Part shown: positions 1 to 8,263 of the stretch, one piece after another | Layout: each line of letters opens with the position of its first letter | Numbering within the stretch: the first letter of the stretch is position 1 | Assembly: GCF_900111905.1 (NCBI RefSeq) | Contig: NZ_FOKM01000018.1 | Location: 1-64,000 of the forward strand | Length of the DNA stretch: 64,000 bases | Source of the DNA: Rhizobium sp. NFR07 | GTDB lineage: Bacteria; Pseudomonadota; Alphaproteobacteria; Rhizobiales; Rhizobiaceae | Direction: 5' to 3' | Made by a program: the position numbers and the translations under genes | Notes under the pieces: model-generated | What the model saw: the letters and a program-made list of their open reading frames with translations, nothing else | Told to the model about the DNA's origin: nothing | Databases searched by the model: none

Positions 1-254
1 CCCGGCCGCATAGCTGGAGCAATCTGGACTGGAACGAAGGCCGCGACCGATTGCGAAGGACGCTGCTCCAGGGCCTTCTTTATCCACTTGCGTACGAGAT
101 TGGCATTCACGCCCTGTTCCCGCGCAAGTCGAGAGACCGAAACGCCGGGTTCTAAACACGCTGCAACGAGCCGATCACGCGAAGCAGGATCATATCGACG
201 GCGGCCGTCGCGACCAACAAGCCGTACCTTCAGTTTAGGAGCATCTTCATCCAT
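1..254 (-). CDS. tnpA: IS66 family TnpA (OrfA), partial at window edge
   Basis: The minus-strand frame reads from an ATG at 254 to the window edge and contains LVGRDGRRRYDP, SVSRLAREQGVNANLVRKW and a following basic helix. This is the helix-turn-helix pattern of the small IS66-family OrfA (IS3/IS911-like HTH). Known role: accessory DNA-binding protein of IS66 transposition, normally followed by tnpB and tnpC, which would lie outside the window to the left. The C-terminus is cut by the edge, so it cannot be judged intact. A short palindrome at 260-285 sits directly upstream of the start. Confidence 0.8.
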   Translation of the reverse strand, partial: MDEDAPKLKVRLVGRDGRRRYDPASRDRLVAACLEPGVSVSRLAREQGVNANLVRKWIKKALEQRPSQSVAAFVPVQIAPAMRP

Positions 255-259
255 GTTTT

Positions 260-285
260 GGTGTCCACTTATTTTGGTGGACACC
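260..285. repeat. Palindrome upstream of IS66 tnpA
   Basis: GGTGTCCAC (260-268) and GTGGACACC (277-285) form a perfect 9-bp inverted repeat with an 8-nt spacer, immediately 5' of the IS66 tnpA start. It is probably part of the element's leader or end; the exact element boundary was not identified. Confidence 0.6.
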
Positions 286-307
286 TCATGCCTGAGAGTA
301 CAGCGCT

Positions 308-757
308 TCAGAAGGTGCGCAGAAATTCGCGCTTACGAAGTGCCTTATGAAGCCAGGTGTTCATTTCCGCAGAGCCATTGAGCTCGCCGCTATAGCCCAG
401 CTCTTCTGCCAGTTCCTTGCGTTCGGTAAGGCTGGCATCCATTCCAAGAGCCTTCATGAGGTCGACGATGGAATGCTTCCAGTCAAGCTTCTGACCGCTT
501 CGGGCAACTGCCGCGTCGAGAACCGGCGCAACCTCCACCGTGCGGCTTGAAACGGTCGAAGGGCTCGACGATGTCGATGCGGACGCTCCAGCGGTTGCAG
601 GGACAGCCTGGCCAGTGCCCCCGACGGGAGGCGCAGTCGTCGCAGCAGGCTCAGGTATCGACGACGGTGCTGGCGTTGGTTCCGCTGCGGTCGGGGATGC
701 AGGAGACGCATGGGCCTCGCCAAAGATAGCGTCCTTGATCCTGGTAAATATGCTCAC
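308..757 (-). CDS. DUF3597 domain-containing protein
   Basis: A 149-residue protein. The N-terminus MSIFTRIKDAIFG and the C-terminal domain (about residues 75-145, containing KLDWKHSIVDLMKALGMD, ERKELAEELGY and AEMNTWLHKALRK) match the rhizobial DUF3597 family. A Pro/Ala/Ser/Thr-rich low-complexity linker (about 18-70) separates them, as is usual. The start is GTG at 757, chosen because AGGAG lies 8 nt upstream. No enzymatic residues are evident and the function of the family is unknown; these proteins are often annotated as peptidoglycan-associated because of the linker, which is not proof. It is a single gene with no operon partner. Confidence 0.85.
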   Translation of the reverse strand: MSIFTRIKDAIFGEAHASPASPTAAEPTPAPSSIPEPAATTAPPVGGTGQAVPATAGASASTSSSPSTVSSRTVEVAPVLDAAVARSGQKLDWKHSIVDLMKALGMDASLTERKELAEELGYSGELNGSAEMNTWLHKALRKREFLRTF

Positions 758-1128
758 GTTATTCTCCTCGTAATTGGTGTGCGATGAACAACACTCCTTG
801 GTGCTCTCTGTTCCGAGGGTTAAGCCAGATGATGCATTTTTCCGGCGCGACCAACAAATGTGGTCCCTAGGGCCTATTTCCCCGGTGCGAACCCGAGTGC
901 CGCAGAACCGGCGCCGGCACCTGATCGGCTGTGCGGACCAATGCTCGCGGCATGGCGCTTGTTTTTCGTCAGTACGGCCCCGACATGGTGTCCGTCGCCC
1001 CTCCCTGATCAGCCGCGAGGCTGTGCGAGTTCATGCGATCGACCACTTGCCGGTCCGGGAACTTGCTGCTTTTCTTGTTGTTAGTGCACGCCGGCGGCAA
1101 GGCCGGTGCAGGTCATAAGGAGCATGCG
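758..1128. other. Intergenic, no supported gene
   Basis: Open frames here (for example 774-1118 plus) are Arg/Pro/Cys-rich and lack ribosome-binding sites or recognisable motifs. I see nothing else in it beyond the leader regions of the two flanking, divergently transcribed genes. Confidence 0.5.
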
Positions 1129-1356
1129 ATGCAAAACATCGTCTGGAACAGCCGCTCCTCGCCAGAGGCAAACTCGTTTCAGGCCCGTTGGAAGCCTGTA
1201 ATTTCCTTTAGAATGGATTGGCCTGACGTCAGGAACGGACTTTGCTGCGGCGGGTGCCCGCATCTGAAAGCGGTGGACGGTCGGGCGACGCCCGATGAAA
1301 CGCGTGAATTTTTCGAGGCAGCCCCGCGTTTGGCAAGCTTGAAATCGCGCCAATAA
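1129..1356 (+). CDS. Small hypothetical protein, 75 aa
   Basis: The ATG at 1129 is preceded by AAGGAG at a spacing of about 6 nt, which decides the start. The product has a central GLCCGGCPHLK stretch, a CxxC-like cysteine cluster (CCGGC) that could bind a metal or be redox-active (inference). No family is recognised. It stands alone between DUF3597 and another small gene on the same strand. Confidence 0.5.
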   Translation: MQNIVWNSRSSPEANSFQARWKPVISFRMDWPDVRNGLCCGGCPHLKAVDGRATPDETREFFEAAPRLASLKSRQ

Positions 1357-1589
1357 GACTATCTCTGCTGCAATTCGTCCTGACACGAATGAAAAGGCTG
1401 GCACTGTGATCGAGAGCGCTTGTCCGGGCGAGGTCGCGCCGCGTCTGCGTCAGGTGTAACAAGAACGTCGCTGCTGCGGAGCCGGACCGCGGGAGACACC
1501 GCTTGCTGTCATCGCGCTGACACCGCCGGTCACGAACGAAACGGATGCATTGCTGCGCGCAGCAATCGTTGCAGGAGGCAAATACGACC

Positions 1590-1850
1590 ATGTCGACCAT
1601 TTTCAACGTTGATCAATTGAACACGATCAGAGATGCCCATCTTGCGTGGTGCGCGGCAAATTCAGTCGATCCAAAGAGCCCTTTGGGTGGAGAAGCTGTG
1701 GGCATAATGCTCAAGGCATTCGGCGCAGATTGCCATCGGGCGGATGACCTGATCGGCGCGCTCGATCGCCATATGGACGAGCGCGGACGCCATGTTCAGC
1801 TGGGCTCGTCTGCGATCCCGACCGACCAGTCGTCTTCAATAGATAAGTAA
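1590..1850 (+). CDS. Small hypothetical protein, 86 aa
   Basis: The start is ATG 1590, with GCAGGAGG about 10 nt upstream; a longer reading from 1545 lacks such a site. The product begins MSTIFNVDQLNTIRDAHLAW and is soluble, with helical, acidic and basic patches and no transmembrane segment. Not recognised. Same strand as the neighbouring short genes at 1129 and 2209. Confidence 0.5.
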   Translation: MSTIFNVDQLNTIRDAHLAWCAANSVDPKSPLGGEAVGIMLKAFGADCHRADDLIGALDRHMDERGRHVQLGSSAIPTDQSSSIDK

Positions 1851-2208
1851 GTCAAACCGAGAAACACTTTGATTCTTCCGGCGGCGGCTACCGGAACGCC
1901 CCGACGATTGTGCTGCACCGGGGTGTCTGAGTGACAATCATCGTTATGGATACCTGTTCTGGCGGGTGCGAGACGCGACGTTACGGCGAAGTGATGCATC
2001 GCGGGTGCGTCTGTCGCTCGGCAGCATGGCACGTCCGCAATCGCGAGCGCTGTCATATCGCCTCCTGGACCAGCAAGCCTGTTCACACCACATCAGAGGC
2101 TCGTTATCGCGGGGCCTGGCGAAACGGCCAGGTCTTCAAGTCTACCGCACCAGTTGTTTGAGGGAACATTTCCTCTTCCCCCAGGTTGTTACTTGGGAGG
2201 AAGTAAAG
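1851..2208. other. Intergenic, no supported gene
   Basis: About 360 nt without a convincing coding frame; overlapping frames on both strands have poor composition and no ribosome-binding site. It ends in the leader of the short gene at 2209, which includes a GGGAGG ribosome-binding site. Confidence 0.4.
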
Positions 2209-2316
2209 ATGCGTCATGAACCAAATAGATCACATGAATTGATTTTCTACATCGGACTTAACACCGCCCTCGTGACCGTCATCGCGGCGGTGGTGGCTGC
2301 CGTCGGCCTTGGCTGA
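2209..2316 (+). CDS. Very short single-helix membrane peptide, 35 aa
   Basis: The ATG at 2209 follows TTGGGAGGAAGTAAAG, a strong ribosome-binding site at a good distance. The product starts MRHEPNRSHELIFYIGLN and continues as one hydrophobic helix ending AAVVAAVGLG. The polar N-terminus and single helix suggest a small inner-membrane peptide. Such peptides are common in rhizobial genomes and usually unannotated; function unknown. Confidence 0.45.
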   Translation: MRHEPNRSHELIFYIGLNTALVTVIAAVVAAVGLG

Positions 2317-2390
2317 AGGTGTGCGCTTGTTGTCGTGGTCGTTATAATCGTCCTAATATGTGCAGCATTGGCTCGATAGGATGGTTTCCG

Positions 2391-2648
2391 ATGACAGCGC
2401 CCGACGAACTCGTCGCTCTTGTAATAAAAATAACCACGACAGCGCGCGACTTCACGCCCAGACGCTCGGTAGAGCTTGGGGTGTTACACGGACTATGTCT
2501 CGACGCCGCAAGGAAACACGAGCCTCATCTTGTTGAGTTCGTAGCGAGCGTGCCGGGCCTTAAGCGATTTCAGGGATACTTTCACAGCTCCCGCACATCA
2601 TTTCTTCGAACGATCCTGACGGCGCAATGTGGTCCTTTGTGCGACTGA
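2391..2648 (+). CDS. Small hypothetical protein, 85 aa
   Basis: Starting at ATG 2391 (MTAPDELVALVIKITTTARD) the frame has balanced composition and predicted amphipathic helices. No strong ribosome-binding site is seen, and an upstream reading from 2319 is also open, so the start is uncertain. No family recognised. Confidence 0.35.
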   Translation: MTAPDELVALVIKITTTARDFTPRRSVELGVLHGLCLDAARKHEPHLVEFVASVPGLKRFQGYFHSSRTSFLRTILTAQCGPLCD

Positions 2649-3149
2649 CCGAGGGCTGAAGGTACCCTTTCGTTTGAACGGCCGGGGCGAAAAGTGCACT
2701 GCGCGGCAGTCGATAGCATTCGGTCCATGCGTCGCCGGACAGCGATCTTTCCTCGAACAGGCGATGCAGAGAGATGAACGGTGCTGCTGGTTTTTCATGA
2801 GGATCGACAGGCGACCGACAAGAGCTTTACAGCGCAGCGTCTGTTCATGGTACTGGCGTGCACCCCGCACCTGGCCGGTCTGTGCGTGGTTTCCGATAAC
2901 GAGATGACGGCCTTACAATTGACGGATGCCAGCGTGTTCGAGAGATCTCCGGTAACCCAGGTTTTTGCGCAAGCTTGCGCGATGCAAATCCGGTGGTCGC
3001 TGGACGCGAGCGGGAAGCGTCGATAGTACCGGTAGCGCCAGGCATGCTGGGAAGGCGTCTTCTCATCGTCAAACACGACTTCCATTTTCGACCTGGCCGA
3101 GTGACCGACGCTTCAAGCCATATGCCCGAAAACATTCGTCCGTGGGCAA
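2649..3149. other. Gene-poor stretch
   Basis: Several overlapping open frames occur on both strands (for example 2781-3026 plus from a GTG, 2795-3085 minus), but none has a clear ribosome-binding site or motif and they exclude each other. Probably decayed or regulatory DNA. Confidence 0.4.
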
Positions 3150-3296
3150 TCAATGCGGCGGATCCACGATGCTGCTTTTTGTATCGGTGTCACCGAAACG
3201 GTCTGTCATCCATGTCTGTATGCCGTAAACGCATAGGCACAAGCCTATCGTGAAGATCAGGGTGAATAGGTTGGGTCGGCGCACAAGCTGCTTCAT
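3150..3296 (-). CDS. Possible small membrane protein, 48 aa
   Basis: From ATG 3296 the minus strand reads MKQLVRRPNLFTLIFTIGL followed by a hydrophobic run and a polar tail. One transmembrane helix (about residues 10-29) with a basic N-terminus is typical of tiny inner-membrane proteins. The upstream region has no clear Shine-Dalgarno sequence, so this is a weak call. Confidence 0.3.
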   Translation of the reverse strand: MKQLVRRPNLFTLIFTIGLCLCVYGIQTWMTDRFGDTDTKSSIVDPPH

Positions 3297-3653
3297 CCAT
3301 CGATAACCGGCGGGGAGGTGACAGGTTCCGAACCCTTTTCTCTCCATACACCAGCACGGATAGGGGAAGGCAGGTTCGGTTCCTGCCGGACAGCGCGGTG
3401 TTCTAAAAGGGGCGGCTGGCAGGAGGAATGCCGATCGGGACTATCACAGATCACGTATACAAAGAGGATCGAGAGCGAGCAGCGGCGTCACCCACACTTC
3501 TCTGGTGAGCAACGGCGCGGCATCCTATGTCCGCTCCTCTGGTACGGTCGTACGGTCGCTGCCTGCGTGATGGGATGGCCTCCAGACGATCTGCCTCGCA
3601 CCCTGACCAATCCTTCCCGTGTGTTGAACTTACTCCGCGCAGGGCTCTCCTAT
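3297..3653. other. Intergenic, no supported gene
   Basis: About 360 nt with only mutually exclusive, Arg-rich open frames on both strands. No promoter, terminator or RNA structure could be supported. Confidence 0.4.
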
Positions 3654-3809
3654 TTATTGAGAGCGACGAGGCGGCTCGCTGCCAGCGACCTTCAGCAGCC
3701 CGACGACAGCGCACACCTTCGCTTTCCGCTCGCTCTCACTCATCTCTGGTTTGACCTTGATTTGCCGCAGCGTCTCAAGCATCCGCCTGAGAGCGTCCAT
3801 TTCTGTCAT
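3654..3809 (-). CDS. Short hypothetical protein downstream of the trb-traR operon, 51 aa
   Basis: From ATG 3809 the minus strand reads MTEMDALRRMLETLRQIKVK, then SESERKAKVCAVVGLLKVAG, and stops at TAA 3654. GAGG lies about 9 nt upstream. The composition is clearly protein-like (charged amphipathic helices, coiled-coil tendency). It lies on the same strand as traR/trb, about 450 nt beyond traR. The position is where traM (the TraR anti-activator) is found on related plasmids, but the sequence and length do not look like TraM. Unknown function. Confidence 0.5.
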   Translation of the reverse strand: MTEMDALRRMLETLRQIKVKPEMSESERKAKVCAVVGLLKVAGSEPPRRSQ

Positions 3810-4259
3810 GGGAGTGATCCTCGTGGCTACGAGCTCCCTGAGCAGGGCCGCGTCTATCGTGTATAAGAATAACGAGATCTACGCTAGGCTCGCTCGGAAA
3901 CATGGACAAATTTTCATAGCGCCTTGGGGGGCGACGGTGATCCAGTTGGCTCCGCGCGGACCTCCGGGGCGGCGAAAGGCAACCCGGTTTCGCCTTCTGC
4001 GGAGGATCCAGGCATCCGGGGGTAAACCCGTCATCTGCGGCACGAGGTGAGTGGACGATGACTCTACCGCCCTACGGTACACAGCCATCGTCCACGGCGT
4101 GCCCGCTTGCGGCGGCGTAGAGGGCACGCCGTGACTATGCGCAGCCGAAAAGCGCAAACGCAAGAGGTATTATCATACGTCTCCGAGTCCATGTGGGCAA
4201 GCTCACGAACCCGACGCGACGGGTGTCAGGAACGAGCTCATCGGAATCGGATCCTGCGA
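3810..4259. other. Region downstream of traR
   Basis: About 450 nt between traR and the 51-codon gene at 3654-3809, without a supported gene. It contains the long inverted repeat at 4093-4133, listed separately. No traM was found on either strand. Confidence 0.4.
4093..4133. repeat. Perfect 12-bp inverted repeat, possible operon end
   Basis: CACGGCGTGCCC (4093-4104) and GGGCACGCCGTG (4122-4133) are exact reverse complements with a 17-nt loop. It lies 126 nt beyond the traR stop on the minus strand, so it could fold at the 3' end of the trb-traR transcript. There is no following U-run, so a simple intrinsic terminator is not supported; a processing or stabilising hairpin, or a protein-binding dyad, is possible. 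Confidence 0.5.
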
Positions 4260-4979
4260 TCACAGCAGCCTCAATTGGGTTGCGATCTTGCCTGCCTGTG
4301 TCAACGTCTGAGCATTAAGCTCACGCTTTGCATTCCTCAAGAAGTAACGCACGTTCGCGTAGGTGGTATTCTCCAGAATGGCGATCACCTTCAACGACTT
4401 GCCTTCGGTTGCCCACCGAAGGCAAGTCAGCTCGTTGGTGGAAAGTTTTACAGGCCGAATGGGCCTCGTCGTCATCGCCGTAGTGTCGAGTCGGGCACAG
4501 ATATGCCCGACGGCTGAGGCCGCAATCACAGGGTCAACAACCCAGCGCTCGGCATAGTCGCTATCATGAGATGCCAGGGTCAGCACGGCGGTATTGCCGA
4601 ATCCTGCAGCGACTGGGATCGACACACCGGAGCGAATGCCAAACCCGTCCGCTTCCTCGAAAAACAACTGCCTCGCTCTGCTCTCGGGCGTTTGCCGTCC
4701 CGTTCGGCCAGCAGGCTTGTTGGACCAAGCAAACGCCTGGCGGCGATGTCGAATACCCACCATGACCGGGTCGACCGCTAGGTAGCCTTTTTTGAAATAT
4801 CGTTCCTGCCAGGCCTGATGATAGTCGGAGATCACCGACAGGGTGTTGTCCTGGACCCGGGCATAGGCAAACTGATCGAACCCGGCCTGACGCGTCAGTT
4901 CGTGCAGGACGCGCCGGGCCGTAGTCTCATCTTCGACGAACTTGAACTGTTCGATCAGTCGTTCAAACCACAGTCTCAT
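4260..4979 (-). CDS. traR: LuxR-family autoinducer-binding transcriptional regulator, TraR-like
   Basis: A 239-residue protein with an N-terminal autoinducer-binding domain and a C-terminal LuxR-type HTH. W57, Y61, D70 and W85 sit at the same positions as the ligand-contacting residues known for TraR of Ti plasmids, and a FGIRSG segment near residue 114 matches the TraR glycine region. The HTH begins LSTNELTCLRWATEGKS with the conserved Glu and Gly. Role by family: with the acyl-homoserine lactone made by TraI it activates trb/tra transcription. It follows trbI by about 55 nt, the order known from pNGR234a-type plasmids. The recognition helix (TYANVRYFLRNAKRELN) differs from the common LuxR consensus, so operator preference may differ. 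No traM is seen beside it. Confidence 0.9.
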   Translation of the reverse strand: MRLWFERLIEQFKFVEDETTARRVLHELTRQAGFDQFAYARVQDNTLSVISDYHQAWQERYFKKGYLAVDPVMVGIRHRRQAFAWSNKPAGRTGRQTPESRARQLFFEEADGFGIRSGVSIPVAAGFGNTAVLTLASHDSDYAERWVVDPVIAASAVGHICARLDTTAMTTRPIRPVKLSTNELTCLRWATEGKSLKVIAILENTTYANVRYFLRNAKRELNAQTLTQAGKIATQLRLL

Positions 4980-5034
4980 GCCTAACTCCCTTTTCGGCTC
5001 GCCGGCTGCGCCGCCTTCACGCGGCCTCGACCCT

Positions 5035-6324
5035 TTACTGCGAATAGGGGCCGGGAAAGATGATGTCCTGATCGACGAGGACGTTGAACCTGTATCCTGG
5101 GCGGATTTTTATCGTCGGCTGGACATTCAGCCCCTTCGATATCGTCTGTTCGGCGACCCGCCCGAAGCTTTCGGCGAAATTCCGCCGGGCCGCGTCGGAC
5201 GCGGTGGCCTGGTTTGCAAGGGTCGAGCTTTCCGGAAGGGATGCGTCGATCCCCGTGCCAATAAGGGCGATCAGTGCTGCGGACCCGAAACTTCGCCACA
5301 GATGCCGGTCGACCTTGTCGCCGAAGCCACCATATCCCTCTCCATCGGTTCCGGACATGGCTCCAAGCTGCAAGGTCGTTCCATTCGGCAGGATCAGGTC
5401 CGTCCAGACCACAAGGACGCGCTCCTGCCCGAACGAGACCTTGGAATCGTAACGCCCGAAAAGCCTTGCACCCTGCGGAACGAGGAGGTGTTTCCCCGTC
5501 GCGCTGTCATAGACATTTTGGCTGATCTGCGCGCCGATGCGGCCGGGGAGATCCGAGTTTATGCCCGTGATCATCGTTGCCGGTATGATCGAGCCGCGTT
5601 TCAGTTCGAAGGCTGACATTTGGGGTACGACCTGGTTGGGCAAATAGCCGAGTTCCTTGATATCCTGGTTGAAGAAATCCTCTTTGCCGGCCTGGTCATT
5701 CGGATCGGTTTCCTGTCCCAGCCGCGCTGTGCGCAAAGCACTTGCCAGATCCGAAGCGCCGGGGTTTGCGGTTCTTGCCTGCCGGTAGTCAGCAACCGGA
5801 GATCCGCTACGGGAAATCTCCGCCAGGTCGACCGTCAGGGGAGAATCGAGTGCCGTCGCCTGTGCCTGGAGGCGCGCCATTCGTTGCCTATTGCGCTCGC
5901 GCAGATATTGCTCCTCCCCTTCCCGCTGCAGACGATCCTTCCAGTCCTCAGGCGAGACCTCGCTTGGCCGGTTCATTGGCGGGGCATCGGTCGTCTTGTC
6001 GATCGGCGGCCCGTTCTCCACGTCATGATGAGGAGGCTCAGGCGGTGCGGGCTGGAACGCTTCGCGCTGTTCCGGATCGCCGATGATCCCATCTCCTATT
6101 CCCCGCTTAAGTTTTTCGGCAAAGGAGGTCGCGGGGTCCGCTGATCCTTTCCCCTCTCCGGACAGCCGATGAAGTGCCAGGCCACGCCAGGACAGGCCTG
6201 CCACGACAACACCGAGGAACAGCAGGACAACGACGATGGCAATTACGATCGGGAGTCGGTTGAGCCGACGCATGCCGCCCTGATCTTCCGATGGATGAGG
6301 TGAAAGCTGAAGCGATTGCGCCAT
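5035..6324 (-). CDS. trbI: Conjugal transfer protein TrbI (VirB10-like)
   Basis: About 429 residues. A single N-terminal transmembrane segment (IVIAIVVVLLFLGVVVAG, about residues 25-43) is followed by a long Pro/Glu-rich periplasmic linker and the VirB10/TrbI C-terminal barrel (GSIIPATMITGINSDLPG, ending PGYRFNVLVDQDIIF). VirB10 homologues span the envelope and couple inner-membrane energy to the outer-membrane pore of the type IV secretion channel. I choose ATG 6324 because GAGG lies upstream; an in-frame TTG at 6336 would overlap the trbH stop. It is the last trb gene before traR. Length and architecture are normal for the family. Confidence 0.93.
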   Translation of the reverse strand: MAQSLQLSPHPSEDQGGMRRLNRLPIVIAIVVVLLFLGVVVAGLSWRGLALHRLSGEGKGSADPATSFAEKLKRGIGDGIIGDPEQREAFQPAPPEPPHHDVENGPPIDKTTDAPPMNRPSEVSPEDWKDRLQREGEEQYLRERNRQRMARLQAQATALDSPLTVDLAEISRSGSPVADYRQARTANPGASDLASALRTARLGQETDPNDQAGKEDFFNQDIKELGYLPNQVVPQMSAFELKRGSIIPATMITGINSDLPGRIGAQISQNVYDSATGKHLLVPQGARLFGRYDSKVSFGQERVLVVWTDLILPNGTTLQLGAMSGTDGEGYGGFGDKVDRHLWRSFGSAALIALIGTGIDASLPESSTLANQATASDAARRNFAESFGRVAEQTISKGLNVQPTIKIRPGYRFNVLVDQDIIFPGPYSQ

Positions 6325-6332
6325 CGTCTGCC

Positions 6333-6764
6333 TCAATCCCGCCGCAGAACGGAAAGCGGACCTTCAGGAGCGGCACCAGATGCCGATGCCAGATAGGTCC
6401 GCGAAAGGACGACCGATGGCATCGCGACCGAGGCGAGAATGCCCCCGTCACTCTGACCGATCGCATAATCCAGCTTTACCGCTTTCTTGGCGGGAAGATC
6501 GGGATTGACCCGATAGCCCCACCCCTTCAATGCTGCCTCGAGTGCGACACCGAACTCCGCCCGATCTGATGTCAGCTCGATGACGGTGTCTGTCGGCGGG
6601 GCCTGTTCGGCAAGCCGCGCCGACAGATCACCGGCGATCGCGCTCGCCGCGGCCGGGGACAGTCCGGTCAGGGTCATTCCGTCATCGGGTGCGCCGCCGG
6701 ATGTCTGGCAGCCGGAGGCGGCAAGGACGAGTGTCAAGGCAATTACGACGATGCGCGTCTGCAT
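6333..6764 (-). CDS. trbH: Conjugal transfer lipoprotein TrbH
   Basis: A 143-residue protein with a signal peptide ending in the lipobox LAASGC (Cys about residue 19), so it is predicted to be lipidated. Its size and position between trbG and trbI match TrbH of rhizobial trb operons, a small lipoprotein of the mating-pair-formation complex thought to play a VirB7-like role. The remainder shows two short helical repeats and no enzymatic motif. The gene is 3 nt from the trbG stop. Confidence 0.85.
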   Translation of the reverse strand: MQTRIVVIALTLVLAASGCQTSGGAPDDGMTLTGLSPAAASAIAGDLSARLAEQAPPTDTVIELTSDRAEFGVALEAALKGWGYRVNPDLPAKKAVKLDYAIGQSDGGILASVAMPSVVLSRTYLASASGAAPEGPLSVLRRD

Positions 6765-6767
6765 CGG

Positions 6768-7568
6768 TTATCCTCCCCGTCTGATCGTGATCTTCTGGCG
6801 ATGCCAGCCAACGCCGGAGACGAGAATTGCACGCTCGATCGCATAGTCGACCACCATCATTTCCTGCTTCAGCCGGTAGTTGACGATGCGGTTCTGGCCG
6901 CCCGACACGACAAACAGGACAGGAGCATCCTGGCCCCGCAGGGATCGCGGGAACTGGATGTAGGTCTTCTCTCCGTCGCTATAGACCCTTTTCGGTTTCC
7001 ACGGCGCATTGCCGGAAAGCGAATAGGCAAAACTGAGATTTTCCGGGGCGTGACCTTCTACGCTGCCGATCTCCATGCGTGTATTGATGTCGGCAAGCCT
7101 GGAGGAAATGTCTCCCGGATAATCGAAGCCGACGCGGGCCATATATTGGCTCGGATGAGACTTGAGCTGGATATGGTATGTACGCCGCGATGTCGTTACG
7201 ACCATGGATGTGACGAGGCCCGGTTCCGACGGCTTGACGATGAGATGAATCGCCTGTCCGCCCGCAGCTCCAGAGGTGGCCGGCTCGACCTTCCAACGGA
7301 CCGTGTCGCCGACGAGCACATCGCGCACGATCTCCCCGCCCTCTAGTTCGATGTCGCAAACCTGGAGCGGCGAGCAGACGACCGAGGGTTGGGTCTCGCC
7401 GAAGAGAAATATCACCTTACCGTCCGGACCGCGGGTGACGACGCCCGCCGTGCTTCTCCAGTTGCGGGACAAGGCAGCCCCCTTCTCCTCCTTGTTGGTC
7501 ATCTCCTGGGCATCCGCAGCAGCGATGGTCGCAAGGAGGATTGCCGCAGCCGGTTTTAGTGTCTTCAT
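6768..7568 (-). CDS. trbG: Conjugal transfer protein TrbG (VirB9-like)
   Basis: 266 residues with a cleavable signal peptide ([20 protein letters not shown]). The TrbG/VirB9/CagX pattern follows, including the conserved block [21 protein letters not shown] and a C-terminal segment with [19 protein letters not shown]. VirB9 homologues form the outer-membrane core complex with VirB7 and VirB10. ATG 7568 is chosen because a GGAGAGAAGG sequence precedes it; a TTG 18 nt upstream overlaps trbF and is less likely. Intact, normal length. Confidence 0.93.
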   Translation of the reverse strand: MKTLKPAAAILLATIAAADAQEMTNKEEKGAALSRNWRSTAGVVTRGPDGKVIFLFGETQPSVVCSPLQVCDIELEGGEIVRDVLVGDTVRWKVEPATSGAAGGQAIHLIVKPSEPGLVTSMVVTTSRRTYHIQLKSHPSQYMARVGFDYPGDISSRLADINTRMEIGSVEGHAPENLSFAYSLSGNAPWKPKRVYSDGEKTYIQFPRSLRGQDAPVLFVVSGGQNRIVNYRLKQEMMVVDYAIERAILVSGVGWHRQKITIRRGG

Positions 7569-7582
7569 GGCCCTTCTCTCCG

Positions 7583-8245
7583 TCAAAGCTGTGCCGTCCA
7601 GTCGAAGTCGCGGATGTAGAGACCGATAGGGTTGAGACGGATAATCGCCTCGTCCTGCGGCTCGGTCATCGTTACCGTCGCAATCCCCCTGAAACGCCGC
7701 GTTGCGGTTTCCTTGCCCTTGCGATCACGCTCGTATTCCGTCCAGTCGAGCTGGTAGGCCTGGTTGGAGATGGCAACGATATTGTTGACCTCGACCGAGA
7801 CCGTTGCGCTCTTTGCCTTTTCGAAGGGCGAGTTCGACCGAAACCAGTCGTTGACTTTCTGCGTCGATGGGTCCGAGCTTCTCAGGAGTGCATAGGTCCG
7901 ATCGATATACTGTTTCTGGACGACAGCATCCGGTGTGATCCCGCGGAAGGCAGCGATGAAGTTGCCGAGCGTGGCGCGCACGACGCGGGCGTCGGCATAT
8001 TCGATCTGCTGCGGAAAGCCGCCGGACACCGTGTTGCCCAGTTTGTCGACCTCGACGATGTAAGGGACAAGCTTGACCTGTGTGCTCTGGTAAAGCGCGT
8101 AGGCGAACCCGACGAGAGCGATCAGCAGCGCGATCATCCCGACAAGCCGCCAGGCGGCCGCTGCCTTCACGTAGGATCCATACCGCTCCGACCATTCCAG
8201 TCTCGCGGCAAGGTAGGGGTTTTCCGGAGCGCGTTTGGCTGTCAT
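7583..8245 (-). CDS. trbF: Conjugal transfer protein TrbF (VirB8-like)
   Basis: 220 residues with a short cytoplasmic N-terminus, one transmembrane helix (about 33-55, [19 protein letters not shown]) and a periplasmic VirB8/TrbF domain containing [20 protein letters not shown] and a conserved [13 protein letters not shown] ending. VirB8-type proteins nucleate assembly of the secretion channel at the inner membrane. Between trbL and trbG in the usual order, co-transcribed. Confidence 0.93.
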   Translation of the reverse strand: MTAKRAPENPYLAARLEWSERYGSYVKAAAAWRLVGMIALLIALVGFAYALYQSTQVKLVPYIVEVDKLGNTVSGGFPQQIEYADARVVRATLGNFIAAFRGITPDAVVQKQYIDRTYALLRSSDPSTQKVNDWFRSNSPFEKAKSATVSVEVNNIVAISNQAYQLDWTEYERDRKGKETATRRFRGIATVTMTEPQDEAIIRLNPIGLYIRDFDWTAQL

Positions 8246-8263
8246 CGTTCGTTCCGTTCTCGG

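Noticed and set aside
3318-3866. 182-codon plus-strand frame
   Set aside because: Composition unlike a protein and overlapped by the better supported short gene at 3654-3809 on the other strand.
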